From an uncultured SAR116 cluster alpha proteobacterium (lineage in GTDB: Bacteria; Pseudomonadota; Alphaproteobacteria; Puniceispirillales; Marisalimonadaceae): DNA of 64,000 nucleotides. Position numbers and translations under genes: made by a program. Within the stretch, counting starts at the first letter, position 1; every line of letters starts with the position of its first letter. The notes under the pieces were generated by a model. It searched no databases and was not told the DNA's origin. It saw only the letters and a list, made by a program, of their open reading frames with translations. The stretch is taken from contig CACMOJ010000006.1 in the NCBI GenBank assembly GCA_902615325.1, forward strand, positions 1 to 64,000, read 5' to 3'. Below, one piece after another: positions 48,468 to 59,264 of this stretch.

Positions 48468-50642
48468 ATGAGTAAGAAATATAACATTTTTGATTGGGAA
48501 AAAATTGCCTTAGACGAACTAAAAGGAATAAAAACAGATAGATTAATTAAAGAAACTCCCGAAGGCATTAAAGTTAAGCCATTATACACTAAAGATGATT
48601 TAGAAGATTTAAATCATATGAATTCTTTACCTGGTATTGAACCATTTGTAAGAGGCCCAAAGGCAACAATGTATACGTCTAGACCTTGGACTGTTAGACA
48701 ATATTCAGGTTTTTCTACAGCTAAGGAATCAAATAAATTTTATAAAAAAAACATTGCAGCTGGACAAAAGGGTTTGTCTATTGCTTTTGATTTAGCAACC
48801 CACAGAGGCTACGATTCAGATAATGAAAGAGTTCGCGCTGATGTTGGTAAGGCTGGTGTAGCTATCGATACTGTTGAGGATATGAAAATTCTTTTTGACG
48901 GAATACCTCTTAATAAAATGTCTGTATCTATGACCATGAATGGAGCTGTATTACCTGTGCTAGCAAGTTTTATAGTTGCTGGTGAAGAACAAGGAGTTCC
49001 TGTTGAACAATTGAGTGGAACAATTCAAAATGATATTTTAAAAGAATTCATGGTTAGGAACACTTACATCTATCCTCCTGAACCTTCAATGAGAATAGTA
49101 TCAGATATTATTTCTTACACATCTGAAAAAATGCCAAAATTTAACTCAATTTCTATCTCTGGTTATCACATGCAAGAGGCTGGAGCAAATTTAGTCCAAG
49201 AATTGGCTTTTACAATATCCGATGGTTTGGAATATATCAGAGCTGCAGTGGATAGAGGTTTGAATGTAGATAATTTTGCTCCTAGGCTATCTTTCTTTTT
49301 TGCTATTGGTATGAATTTTTTTATGGAAGCTTCAAAATTAAGAGCTGCTAGATATTTATGGTCTTATTGGGTAAAAAAATTATTTAATAATCAAAACCCT
49401 AAATCACAAATTTTAAGAACGCACTGTCAAACATCTGGAGCAAGTCTTCAAGAACAAGATCCCTATAATAATATTGTCAGAACTACAATCGAAGCATTAG
49501 CAGGTGTTTTGGGAGGAACTCAATCTTTGCATACAAACTCATTTGATGAGGCTATAGCATTACCAACTGAATTTTCAGCTAAAATCGCTAGAAATACACA
49601 GTTAATTCTTCAAAATGAAACAGGGTTGACTGATGTAGTAGATCCTTTGGCAGGAAGTTATTATGTTGAGAATTTAACAAATGAGTTAATTCAAAATGCA
49701 AATAAAATTATTGAGAAAATTAATGATATGGGTGGAATGACAAAAGCCATTGAAAGTGGTTTTCCAAAATCAGAAATAGAAAAATCAGCGACTGAGAAAC
49801 AGGCAAGAATAGATTCTAAAAAAGAAATTATTGTTGGTGTAAATGAATTTAAATCAGATCATTTAGATGAAGTTAATATTCTAGATATTGACAACATTCA
49901 AGTTAGAAAAGAACAGATTGAAAAATTAGATAAAATCAAATCTGAAAGAGATAATAATCTTGTAAATCAGTCTTTAGAAAAAATTACAAATGCAGCTAAA
50001 AATAAAAATGAAAATTTGCTTTCATTATTTGTTGAAGCTATGAGAAATAGATCAACAGTAGGTGAAACATCTTTGGCTTTAGAAAAAGTCTATACTCGCT
50101 ATGAAACGAAACAATCTATAGTTACAGAAGTTTATGCAAATACTTTTAATGATCAAAATGAACTTAAAAAAATTAAAATTTCTTTAGATAAATTTAAGCA
50201 AATAGATAATGAAACTATTACTATATATATGGCTAAGTTAGGACAAGATGGACATGACAGAGGGGCTAAAGTTATCTCATCTGCTTTTTCTGATTTTGGA
50301 ATAAATGTCGAAGTTGGCAATCTATTTCAGTCGCCTGCTGAGGCAGTAGATGAAGCCATTAAAAAAAATGCTCATGTGATAGGTGTTTCATCTCTCGCAG
50401 CAGGCCATAAAAATCTGATTCCTGATTTAATTAAAGAATTAAAAAAGAGAAAGGCAGATGATATTCTAGTCTTTTGTGGAGGTGTAATACCTCAAAAAGA
50501 TTATCAATTTCTTTATGATGCTGGCGTATCTGAGATTTTTGGACCAGGTTCCTCAGTAGTTGATGCAGCTCATAAGGTGATTGAAAATACAACTAATCAT
50601 TTAAAAAGAATGCATAATTACAGAAAATCTAGGATTATTTAG
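48468..50642 (+). CDS. Methylmalonyl-CoA mutase (single-chain, B12-dependent)
   Basis: [31 protein letters not shown]12-binding [22 protein letters not shown]; start set at MSKKYN. Confidence 0.97.
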   Translation: MSKKYNIFDWEKIALDELKGIKTDRLIKETPEGIKVKPLYTKDDLEDLNHMNSLPGIEPFVRGPKATMYTSRPWTVRQYSGFSTAKESNKFYKKNIAAGQKGLSIAFDLATHRGYDSDNERVRADVGKAGVAIDTVEDMKILFDGIPLNKMSVSMTMNGAVLPVLASFIVAGEEQGVPVEQLSGTIQNDILKEFMVRNTYIYPPEPSMRIVSDIISYTSEKMPKFNSISISGYHMQEAGANLVQELAFTISDGLEYIRAAVDRGLNVDNFAPRLSFFFAIGMNFFMEASKLRAARYLWSYWVKKLFNNQNPKSQILRTHCQTSGASLQEQDPYNNIVRTTIEALAGVLGGTQSLHTNSFDEAIALPTEFSAKIARNTQLILQNETGLTDVVDPLAGSYYVENLTNELIQNANKIIEKINDMGGMTKAIESGFPKSEIEKSATEKQARIDSKKEIIVGVNEFKSDHLDEVNILDIDNIQVRKEQIEKLDKIKSERDNNLVNQSLEKITNAAKNKNENLLSLFVEAMRNRSTVGETSLALEKVYTRYETKQSIVTEVYANTFNDQNELKKIKISLDKFKQIDNETITIYMAKLGQDGHDRGAKVISSAFSDFGINVEVGNLFQSPAEAVDEAIKKNAHVIGVSSLAAGHKNLIPDLIKELKKRKADDILVFCGGVIPQKDYQFLYDAGVSEIFGPGSSVVDAAHKVIENTTNHLKRMHNYRKSRII

Positions 50643-50644
50643 AA

Positions 50645-52531
50645 ATGAAATATTCGGAATTTTACAAAAGATGGCAAGATAATCCAATTGAATTTTGGAA
50701 AAAAAATGCTGAAGATGTTTCCTGGATAAAATTTCCTGAAAGAATTTTAACAAAAAAAAATGACTATTTTTATGAATGGTTTTCAGACGGTATTTTGAAC
50801 ACTTGTCATAATGCTGTAGATAAAAATATTTTAGAAGGAAGAGGAGAACAGGTTGCTATTTATTACGATAGCCCAATAACTAATTCAAAATCAAAACTAA
50901 CCTACAATGAATTAAAGTCCAAAGTTGAAAAATTTGCCGGTGCCTTAAGGAGATATAATATATCTAAAGGGGATAGAGTGATAGTTTATATGCCTATGAT
51001 ACCTGAAGCTATTATAGCTGTTTTAGCAATAGCTAGAATTGGGGCTGTACATTCTGTCGTTTTTGGTGGATTTGCAGCTAAAGAACTTGCAGTAAGAATT
51101 GATGATTGTTCACCTAAAATTATTATTTCTGCTTCATGTGGCATAGAGCCAGGCAGAATTGTAGAGTACAAACCTCTTTTGGATGAAGCAATAAAATTGT
51201 CAAATCATAAAGTTAAGAACTGTATAATTTTTCAACGAGAACAATTAAGTGTAAAATTAAATTATGGCTTGGATATTTCTTGGGACGAGGCAATTAAACA
51301 TGTTAAGCCTGCTGATCCAGTTCCAGTGAATGGTAATGACCCATTATATATTTTATATACTTCTGGTACCACAGGACAACCTAAAGGTGTAGTAAGAGAT
51401 AATGCTGGTCATCTCGTTTCATTAAAATGGTCTATGAAAAATGTTTACAATATGAATCCAGGAGAAGTTTTCTGGGCAGCTTCAGATATTGGCTGGGTTG
51501 TGGGACATTCCTATATAATATATGCTCCATTATTTCATGGGTGTTCAACAGTTTTGTTTGAAGGGAAACCAGTTGGAACCCCAGACGCAGGCACTTTTTG
51601 GAGGATTATTAGTGAATATAAGGTAAAGTCATTTTTTACTGCTCCTACTGCTTTAAGAGCTGTAAAGAAGGAAGATAATGAAGGTAAATATATTGATAAA
51701 GAAAAACTTAAATCATTAGAGACTTTATTTTTAGCAGGAGAAAGAGCTGATCCAGATACTGTCCTGTGGTTAGAAAATAAATTAAATATACCAATAGTTG
51801 ATCATTGGTGGCAAACAGAGACCGGTTGGCCTATTGCTGCAAATCCAACAGGTATTGAACTGCTACCAATTAAAAAAGGTTCTCCAACAGTTTCTTTGCC
51901 AGGGTATGAGATTGATATTCTAGATGATAATGGAGATAAATTATCATCCAATGAGTTAGGATCAATATGCATAAAATTACCACTCCCACCATCTTGTCTT
52001 CCAACTCTGTGGGCTGCTGATAATAGGTTTATAGAAGCATATTTATCTAAATTCCCAGGATATTACGAAACAGGTGATGCAGGTTATATTGACAATGATG
52101 GTTATATTTTTGTTATGTCAAGAACAGATGATGTAATAAATACAGCAGGTCACAGGCTATCGACTGGTGCAATGGAAGAAGTTATTTCTAACCATTCAGA
52201 CGTTGCTGAGTGCGCTGTTGTCGGTGTCAAAGATGAATTAAAAGGAGAAGTGCCAGTAGGATTGGCTTGTTTGAATGCTGGTTGTAACAGAGAACATTCT
52301 GAAATTTGTAATGAAATTATTGATTTGATTAGAAAAGAAATTGGCCCTGTAGCTTCTTTTAAAAAAGTAGCTATTGTTCAAGCTCTACCAAAAACAAGAT
52401 CTGGTAAAATATTAAGAAAAACAATTAGAAGTATAATCAATAAAGAGCAATGGACTATGCCACCAACAGTTGAAAACTCTGATGTATTTGATGATTGTAA
52501 AATTGCTTTAAAAAATTTTAAGATAATTTAA
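50645..52531 (+). CDS. prpE: Propionyl-CoA synthetase (acetyl-CoA synthetase-like)
   Basis: 628 aa; [49 protein letters not shown]. Confidence 0.9.
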   Translation: MKYSEFYKRWQDNPIEFWKKNAEDVSWIKFPERILTKKNDYFYEWFSDGILNTCHNAVDKNILEGRGEQVAIYYDSPITNSKSKLTYNELKSKVEKFAGALRRYNISKGDRVIVYMPMIPEAIIAVLAIARIGAVHSVVFGGFAAKELAVRIDDCSPKIIISASCGIEPGRIVEYKPLLDEAIKLSNHKVKNCIIFQREQLSVKLNYGLDISWDEAIKHVKPADPVPVNGNDPLYILYTSGTTGQPKGVVRDNAGHLVSLKWSMKNVYNMNPGEVFWAASDIGWVVGHSYIIYAPLFHGCSTVLFEGKPVGTPDAGTFWRIISEYKVKSFFTAPTALRAVKKEDNEGKYIDKEKLKSLETLFLAGERADPDTVLWLENKLNIPIVDHWWQTETGWPIAANPTGIELLPIKKGSPTVSLPGYEIDILDDNGDKLSSNELGSICIKLPLPPSCLPTLWAADNRFIEAYLSKFPGYYETGDAGYIDNDGYIFVMSRTDDVINTAGHRLSTGAMEEVISNHSDVAECAVVGVKDELKGEVPVGLACLNAGCNREHSEICNEIIDLIRKEIGPVASFKKVAIVQALPKTRSGKILRKTIRSIINKEQWTMPPTVENSDVFDDCKIALKNFKII

Positions 52532-53556
52532 ATTTTCAGAACAAATTTACCAACATGATCACCTTTTTCTAGAGCCTTATGAGCAAAAGAAACTTTAGAT
52601 AAACCAAAACATTTTTGAATTATTGGTACTACTTGTCTTTTTTCTAAAAAAGGCCATACATGTTTAATCAAACTTCTTACATAAGATGCCTTAACTTTAT
52701 CTTCTTGAGGTCTTAAAGTTGATCCAGTAATAGTATATCTTTTTCTCATTAGATATCCAAAATTTAAGCTACCTTTTAATCCTCCTTGTACAGCGATTAT
52801 AATAAGCCTACCATCTTCTGAAAGACATTTTAAATTTCTTTTTACATAGTCTCCAGCAACCATATCTAAGATTAAATTTACGCCCTTTTCTTTTGTTAAT
52901 AAATTAATTTTTTTTTCAAAATTTCCTTTTTTATAATTAATACATTCAATTGCACCAAGTTTTTTTACTGCAGCACATTTTTTTGAAGAACCTGCTGTTG
53001 CATAAACTTTAGCCCCAAAAATTTTAGCAAGTTGTATTGCTGTTGTGCCAATACCGCTTGCTCCTCCATGAATTAAAATGCTCTCATTTTTTTTAAGACC
53101 ACCTCTTAAAAATACATTACTCCAAACTGTAATAAAAGTTTCAGGTATACACGCTGCTTCCTCCAGACTTATTTTTTTTGGAATTGGCATACAATGATCT
53201 TGATTAACAGCAACGTACTCAGCATAACCTCCACCGTGACATAAGGCACAAATTTTTGAGCCTACTGGATATTTAGTTGCTGTTTTCTCTCTGTCAACAA
53301 TTATACCAGAAACTTCAAGACCGGGAATATCACTTGCTGTTTTTGGAACAGGATAATTACCCTCCCTCTGAAGTATATCTGGCCTATTTACCCCTGCATA
53401 ATGTACCTTTATAAGTATTTCACCTTTTTTCAACTTCGGAATATGTTTAGATTTTAATTTTAAATTCTCAGGACCTCCAAACTTTACAATTTCAATTGCT
53501 TTCATTGTATCATTTGGTTTTTTTATTTTAGTCAATTTTATCTCTTTATTAATCAT
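52528..53556 (-). CDS. NAD(P)H:quinone oxidoreductase (zinc-free MDR family)
   Basis: MKAIEIVKFGGPENLKLK, GVNRPDILQREGNYP, ESILIHGGASGIGTTAIQLAKIFGAKVYATAGS; true start may be the internal MKAIEIV. Confidence 0.92.
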   Translation of the reverse strand: MINKEIKLTKIKKPNDTMKAIEIVKFGGPENLKLKSKHIPKLKKGEILIKVHYAGVNRPDILQREGNYPVPKTASDIPGLEVSGIIVDREKTATKYPVGSKICALCHGGGYAEYVAVNQDHCMPIPKKISLEEAACIPETFITVWSNVFLRGGLKKNESILIHGGASGIGTTAIQLAKIFGAKVYATAGSSKKCAAVKKLGAIECINYKKGNFEKKINLLTKEKGVNLILDMVAGDYVKRNLKCLSEDGRLIIIAVQGGLKGSLNFGYLMRKRYTITGSTLRPQEDKVKASYVRSLIKHVWPFLEKRQVVPIIQKCFGLSKVSFAHKALEKGDHVGKFVLKI

Positions 53557-53631
53557 AATTAATTTTAAATAACTTATTTAATTTGGAATACATAGTCAAA
53601 AAAATGCCTGATTTGATCAAATTATAGTCAT

Positions 53632-53637
53632 TATAAT
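53632..53637 (+). promoter_or_regulatory. Candidate -10 element upstream of the 77-aa ORF
   Basis: TATAAT 36 bp 5' of the ATG; no convincing -35. Confidence 0.35.
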
Positions 53638-53672
53638 ATACAACATTAATTCTATCATAAAAGGAGATTTAA

Positions 53673-53906
53673 ATGGAAGCAGGTATTTTTTTATTATATT
53701 CATTATTTGCAATTAATGATAAAGATATAAAAAACTTTTTAGTGGAAGCCAATAAACATAATTCAATAGAATATCAGTTTGTTAAAGCAACATCATGTAA
53801 GACTGGTATGTATAGTGGAAGTTATGTGTTGGCTCCAACTAATAAAGTAATACTTAAACAAAAATCAAATGATGGATCTGTTGGTAATCTATGTGACAAA
53901 AAATAA
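53673..53906 (+). CDS. Hypothetical protein, 77 aa
   Basis: Strong AAAAGGAG ribosome-binding site 6 nt before ATG, TATAAT upstream; no family recognised. Confidence 0.65.
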   Translation: MEAGIFLLYSLFAINDKDIKNFLVEANKHNSIEYQFVKATSCKTGMYSGSYVLAPTNKVILKQKSNDGSVGNLCDKK

Positions 53907-53908
53907 AT

Positions 53909-55114
53909 TTATTTTTGCTTGATATTTTTCATCATGAGTCTGAGGGCATTTAACTTTATAAAGCCTTCAGCATCGTGATGATTATAATTAAATGATCCTT
54001 CTTCAAAGGTAACTAAATCTTCATCATAAAGAGAATCTGGAGATTTTCTACCTGTAATTATTATATTTCCTTTATATAGTTTTGCTCTTACAACGCCATT
54101 GACATTTTTTTGACTTTCATCAATTGCTTTTTGAAGCATTTGTCTTTCAGGAGAAAACCAAAATCCATTATAAATCAATTCAGCATATTTTGGCATTAGC
54201 TCATCTTTAAGATGAGAGGCGCCTTTATCTAATGTAATAGATTCTATAGCTTTTCTCATATTAAATAAAATAGTGCCACCAGGAGTTTCATAAATACCTC
54301 TAGATTTCATTCCTACAAAACGGTTTTCTACAATATCAATTCGTCCTATACCATTTTCACCGCCTATAATATTTAATTGATGAAGCATTTCAGCAGGCGA
54401 TAATCTTTTTCCATTTAATTCTACAGGATCTCCTTTATCAAATCTAAGTTGGATTTCAGATACTTCATCTTTAGCATCTATAGGAGATTTAGTTCGCGAA
54501 AATACCAATTCACTTGGTTCTACCCAAGGGTCCTCTAAGATTTTCCCTTCAGCTGATATATGTAATAAATTAGCATCTGTGCTAAATGGCGCTTCTCCTC
54601 TTTTATCTTTTGGAACAACAATTTGATTTTGTTCTGCATATTCTATTAATTTAGACCTACTTGAAAGATCCCACTCTCTCCAAGGTGCTATAATTTTGAT
54701 ATTTGGATTTAAACTTAAGTAAGCCAGCTCAAACCTAACTTGATCATTCCCTTTTCCGGTTGCACCATGAGATACGGCTTCAGCGTTAACTTCTTTAGCG
54801 ATTTCAATTTGTCTTTTTGCTATTAAAGGTCTTGCAATAGATGTTCCTAACAAGTAAACACCTTCATATAAAGCATTAGCTCTAAACATTGGAAAAACAT
54901 AATTTTTAACAAAATCTTCTTTAAGATTTTCAATAAAAATGTGTTTTACACCATGTTGTTTCGCATTTTGTCTTGCAGGTTCAACTTCTTCACCCTGTCC
55001 AATATCGGCTGTGAAAGTAATTACTTCACAATTATATTTTTCTTTTAGCCATTTTAAAATTACAGAAGTATCTAATCCTCCTGAATAAGCTAATACAACT
55101 TTTTTAATTTGCAT
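53909..55114 (-). CDS. argG: Argininosuccinate synthase
   Basis: [36 protein letters not shown]. Confidence 0.97.
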   Translation of the reverse strand: MQIKKVVLAYSGGLDTSVILKWLKEKYNCEVITFTADIGQGEEVEPARQNAKQHGVKHIFIENLKEDFVKNYVFPMFRANALYEGVYLLGTSIARPLIAKRQIEIAKEVNAEAVSHGATGKGNDQVRFELAYLSLNPNIKIIAPWREWDLSSRSKLIEYAEQNQIVVPKDKRGEAPFSTDANLLHISAEGKILEDPWVEPSELVFSRTKSPIDAKDEVSEIQLRFDKGDPVELNGKRLSPAEMLHQLNIIGGENGIGRIDIVENRFVGMKSRGIYETPGGTILFNMRKAIESITLDKGASHLKDELMPKYAELIYNGFWFSPERQMLQKAIDESQKNVNGVVRAKLYKGNIIITGRKSPDSLYDEDLVTFEEGSFNYNHHDAEGFIKLNALRLMMKNIKQK

Positions 55115-55124
55115 ATTTATATTC

Positions 55125-55772
55125 TTAGTTGATAAGCACTAGATTATAAAGTATTTTTGTAAGAGAATAATTAAAATTATCAAAAAATCCTAAAATTATT
55201 AGCGTTTGTCCAATTACAAAATGTTCAATTATTACCAATAACAGTGATTTATTTTTGATGTAATTAAATGCAAATAGTAAGTTTCCAAAAAAAGAAAATA
55301 ACAATATATAGATGTCAAAATAGATTATATGGCAAAAGCAAAATACTAATGAGTTTAAAAATAGAATTTCATATTTATTAAAGTAATAAGTATATCGATG
55401 AAAGAATAAAAAACGAAAAATTAGCTCTTGGGGTATGACTGAAAAAAACAAGTAAAATAGTAACAGGTTGGATATAAAAAAATATTTTTTGAAATCCAAT
55501 TCATTTGTTAAAAAATCACTCCTAACAAATATAATCAATGAAACGATTAAAAAAAAATCAAAAAAAATAAAATATAAAAAGAATTTTGTTTTTTTGGGAA
55601 GAATGTTTTTTTTTATCTCATTTTTAAAGCGTAAAATTATTATTATACTTATGACTATGAGCAAAATTATAATAAAAGGTTGAAGTTGGAATAATATAAC
55701 GAAAATTAGAAAAAAAAATGTTATAAAAAATATTTCAATAAATTTTTGTTTTTTCCTGTTCATTTTATTCAT
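55125..55772 (-). CDS. CPBP-like intramembrane protein
   Basis: Multi-[33 protein letters not shown] resemble CPBP motifs with E->Q in EExxxR. Confidence 0.55.
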   Translation of the reverse strand: MNKMNRKKQKFIEIFFITFFFLIFVILFQLQPFIIILLIVISIIIILRFKNEIKKNILPKKTKFFLYFIFFDFFLIVSLIIFVRSDFLTNELDFKKYFFISNLLLFYLFFSVIPQELIFRFLFFHRYTYYFNKYEILFLNSLVFCFCHIIYFDIYILLFSFFGNLLFAFNYIKNKSLLLVIIEHFVIGQTLIILGFFDNFNYSLTKILYNLVLIN

Positions 55773-55794
55773 TTGTCAATATTAGTACATCTAA

Positions 55795-56262
55795 ATGAAA
55801 AATTTAATGCATTCAAAAATTAAGTATATTTCAATTATAATTGGTTTACTTGGTCTCATACCTTATGGACTTCCATTAATCGAAAAATATGGTTTTGTAA
55901 ATTTTTTAGAAATTAAAACTATAAATTTTACCATTTGGTATGGAATAACTATACTATGTTTCTTAAGTGGTATTTATTGGGGGTTGTCAATTAATGCCCT
56001 TATTAAAAATTATTCAGAATTAAAAAACCTTTTACCAGCATTATCAATTATTCCTTTCATCTTTGCTATTGTAACAATAATAGTTTCAAATTATTTAAAT
56101 ATTATTTTTCTTGTGATAGGTTTTTTACTTTGTCAAATCTTAGATGAAATTTTATTTTCACATAAATTTTATTTTAATTGGTATATTCGACTTAGAAGAT
56201 TTTTAACACTAGTGGTTGTAACATTAATGATTTTTTATTATATTCAATTTAGTAATGCCTAA
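55795..56262 (+). CDS. DUF3429-like membrane protein
   Basis: 155 aa, IIIGLLGLIPYGLPLI, LCFLSGIYWGLSI. Confidence 0.65.
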   Translation: MKNLMHSKIKYISIIIGLLGLIPYGLPLIEKYGFVNFLEIKTINFTIWYGITILCFLSGIYWGLSINALIKNYSELKNLLPALSIIPFIFAIVTIIVSNYLNIIFLVIGFLLCQILDEILFSHKFYFNWYIRLRRFLTLVVVTLMIFYYIQFSNA

Positions 56263-56767
56263 TTTATTATACAACATTTTTCTATCTACGATCTTAATTA
56301 CTTCTCTCGCTAATAATACATTAGCTAAAACTAAATTTATTGGTACTCATAAAGATTGGACAGCTTACTCTAATAAAGAAAAAAATGGTAAGACTTGTTT
56401 TATAGCATCTGAACCACTCAAGTCCTCAGGTAAATATAATAAAAGTAATAGAGGTAAAACATATGTTTTTGTAACAAACGTTAAAAATGGGTCTAGTCAT
56501 GAAATTTCAGTTGTTGCAGGATTTAATTATAAAAAAAATACTAAAGTTAAATTTACCATAGATAAGAATACTACTTTACTTTTCCCGATTGATGATAGGG
56601 CTTGGTCAGAATCTCCAAAAGTTGACAAAATTTTAGTTAGAAAAATGAAAAAGGGAAATAAGTTGGTTATTGAAGGAACTTCTTCACCTGGTAATAAAAT
56701 TATAGATCATTATTCCTTAAGTGGTTTTACAAAAGCATTATCACTGATAGATAAAAACTGCTCTTAA
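56255..56767 (+). CDS. Invasion-associated locus B (IalB)-like exported protein
   Basis: Signal peptide, HKDWTAYSNKEKNGKTCFIASEPLKSSGKY; directly upstream of rlmN. Confidence 0.75.
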   Translation: MPNLLYNIFLSTILITSLANNTLAKTKFIGTHKDWTAYSNKEKNGKTCFIASEPLKSSGKYNKSNRGKTYVFVTNVKNGSSHEISVVAGFNYKKNTKVKFTIDKNTTLLFPIDDRAWSESPKVDKILVRKMKKGNKLVIEGTSSPGNKIIDHYSLSGFTKALSLIDKNCS

Positions 56768-56773
56768 GTTTTC

Positions 56774-57856
56774 ATGCAAAGACATAACATTATCAATTTA
56801 TCTTTAATAGAATTAGAAAAATTCTGTTTAGAATTAGGTTTAAAATGTTTTAAAGCTAAACAAATTTGGAATTGGATATATTGTTTTGGAAAAAATAATT
56901 TTCAAGAAATGACAAATTTAGATAAAAATACTAGAAAATTGTTAGATCATTGTTCTTTTATTTATAGACCAAAAATAAATAATGTTCATATAAGTAAGGA
57001 TGGGACGATTAAATGGTTATTAGAGATGGATGATAAAAGTTTAATTGAAACGGTTTTTATTCCACAAGGTAAGCGTGGAACAATTTGTATCTCTAGCCAA
57101 GTAGGTTGTACTTTAAATTGTACATTTTGTAATACTGGAACTCAAAAATTAGTTAGAAACTTAACTACTTCTGAAATTATTGGTCAAATTTTTACTGTTA
57201 TTGATCATCTAAATGATTGGCCTATGGGTAAGACAAACAGGAAAGTAACGAATCTAGTTATGATGGGAATGGGTGAACCTTTACTTAACTATCAAAATGT
57301 TAAAAAAGCTCTAAAGATAGTTATGTCTTCAAATGGCTTATGTATCTCAAAAAGAAGGATAACAATGTCTACATCAGGCGTAGTGCCAATGATTGAAGAA
57401 TGTGGAAAAGATCTTGATGTTAATTTAGCCATTTCACTTCATGCAGTTGACGACAAGCTTAGAGATGAATTAGTTCCTATAAATAAGAAATATAATATTT
57501 CAACCTTAATACAAGCTTGTAAAAAATACCCTAGTTTATCTAATTCCAGAAGAATAACTTGGGAATATGTAATGTTAAAAGATGTTAATGACAGTAAAGA
57601 AGACGCTATCAAACTAGTAAGTTTAATAAAAGGGATACCTTCAAAAATTAATTTAATTCCTTTCAATCCATGGCCTGGAACTTTATATGAAACATCTACT
57701 TCAGAAAAAATTAAACTTTTTTCCAATATTGTCATGAAAGCTGGCTATCCTACTCCAATAAGAACAACAAGAGGTGATGATATTTTGGCTGCTTGTGGTC
57801 AACTTAAATCAAAAACCGAAAAAAGAAAAAAATCTCTTTTATCTTCAGTTCATTAA
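56774..57856 (+). CDS. rlmN: 23S rRNA (adenine2503-C2)-methyltransferase
   Basis: Radical-SAM CTLNCTFCNTG, VTNLVMMGMGEPLLNY, ITMSTSGVVPMI. Confidence 0.95.
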   Translation: MQRHNIINLSLIELEKFCLELGLKCFKAKQIWNWIYCFGKNNFQEMTNLDKNTRKLLDHCSFIYRPKINNVHISKDGTIKWLLEMDDKSLIETVFIPQGKRGTICISSQVGCTLNCTFCNTGTQKLVRNLTTSEIIGQIFTVIDHLNDWPMGKTNRKVTNLVMMGMGEPLLNYQNVKKALKIVMSSNGLCISKRRITMSTSGVVPMIEECGKDLDVNLAISLHAVDDKLRDELVPINKKYNISTLIQACKKYPSLSNSRRITWEYVMLKDVNDSKEDAIKLVSLIKGIPSKINLIPFNPWPGTLYETSTSEKIKLFSNIVMKAGYPTPIRTTRGDDILAACGQLKSKTEKRKKSLLSSVH

Positions 57857-57954
57857 ATTTAATTAGAATTTATTATTAATTTTGGTTTATGATCCTCTTG
57901 CTTTAGTGAAAATTAATAACTATATTATAAAAAAACCAACTAAAAGGATAAATT

Positions 57955-58683
57955 ATGAATGATAATCGTTTTATGTCGAGCTCTCAGGCGCAAGCTGCTC
58001 AGATTGATATAGGTTTAAGATCATACATGCTTGGTGTGTATAATCACATGACTACAGCTCTTGCATTAACAGGTTTATTGGCATTAGGATTAAACTTTCT
58101 ATCAGTTTCTAATGGTCAGCTAACTCCAATTGGAGAACTTTTCTTTTTAAGTCCTCTCAAGTGGGTAGTAATATTAGCGCCTCTTGGAATGGTATTTTAC
58201 ATATCTGCAAAATTACAAAGTATTAGCTCTTCAAAGGCTAGAAATCTCTTTTATATATACGCAGGTTTGATGGGTTTGTCTCTGTCATCACTTCTATTAG
58301 TTTACACAGGTGAATCAGTTGTAAGAGTTTTCTTTATAACGGCCGCATCTTTTGCTGGTTTATCCATATATGGATACACTACAAAAAAATCTTTAAGTGG
58401 ACTTGGTTCATTTCTGATTATGGGCGTTTTTGGGCTTATAATTGCTCAAATTGTAAATATCTTCTTAGCTTCTTCAGGTTTAGATTTTATGATATCAATT
58501 ATCGGTGTATTAATATTTGCAGGTCTCACAGCCTATGACACTCAGAAAATCAAGAATATGTACTATGCAGCTGACGATAGAGAAACAGCCGGAAAAAAAT
58601 CTATAATAGGTGCACTGACTCTTTATCTAGATTTTATTTTAATGTTTCAATTTTTATTATCTTTACTAGGTAATCGCGAGTAA
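57955..58683 (+). CDS. Bax inhibitor-1/YccA family membrane protein
   Basis: 242 aa, multi-TM, LTAYDTQKIKNMYY, GALTLYLDFILMFQFLLSLLGNRE. Confidence 0.95.
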   Translation: MNDNRFMSSSQAQAAQIDIGLRSYMLGVYNHMTTALALTGLLALGLNFLSVSNGQLTPIGELFFLSPLKWVVILAPLGMVFYISAKLQSISSSKARNLFYIYAGLMGLSLSSLLLVYTGESVVRVFFITAASFAGLSIYGYTTKKSLSGLGSFLIMGVFGLIIAQIVNIFLASSGLDFMISIIGVLIFAGLTAYDTQKIKNMYYAADDRETAGKKSIIGALTLYLDFILMFQFLLSLLGNRE

Positions 58684-58691
58684 TAATTTTC

Positions 58692-58726
58692 AAAATAAAA
58701 CCCATCTTTTTGATGGGTTTTATTTT
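58692..58726. terminator. Bidirectional terminator between convergent genes
   Basis: Perfect 15-bp arms AAAATAAAACCCATC / GATGGGTTTTATTTT, 5-nt loop, A- and T-rich flanks. Confidence 0.85.
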
Positions 58727-59264
58727 AAATAATTTTTTTTAATTCATTTAAAAACTTTTCTGATGATGGTTTAGTTACACTGGAAAACCATGATGATAAT
58801 TTTCCATTCTTATTTATTAAATATTTATAAAAATTCCATTTTGGAAGAGATAAATAACCAGCCTCTTTTTCAACCCATTTAAAAAAAGGATGTTTATTTT
58901 TTCCTTTAACTTTAGTTATGGAAGTAATAGGAAAAGAGATATTAAAGTTTACTTTACAAAATTCCTTAACCTTTTTGTTATCTTTAAATTCCTGTCCTCC
59001 AAAATCATTAGATGGAATTGCTATTATAACAAGTCCCTTTTTTTTAAATTTTTGATAAAGGTTTTCTAATTGTTCATATTGATAAGTAAAACCACAAAAC
59101 GATGCTGAATTTACAATTACTACCGGTTTATTTTTAAATTCTTTTAACGAAATTATATTTCCATCAATACTTTCAAAGCTTAAATCAAAAAAATCAGACT
59201 TTGCAGTAAATGAAATACTCATAAAAAGAGTAAATATCATAATTAAAGAACTTTTGCTAATCAT
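58725..59264 (-). CDS. Glutathione peroxidase family protein with signal peptide
   Basis: 179 aa; FTLFMSISFTAKS leader, NSASFCGFTYQYEQLE, IAIPSNDFGGQE. Confidence 0.9.
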   Translation of the reverse strand: MISKSSLIMIFTLFMSISFTAKSDFFDLSFESIDGNIISLKEFKNKPVVIVNSASFCGFTYQYEQLENLYQKFKKKGLVIIAIPSNDFGGQEFKDNKKVKEFCKVNFNISFPITSITKVKGKNKHPFFKWVEKEAGYLSLPKWNFYKYLINKNGKLSSWFSSVTKPSSEKFLNELKKII

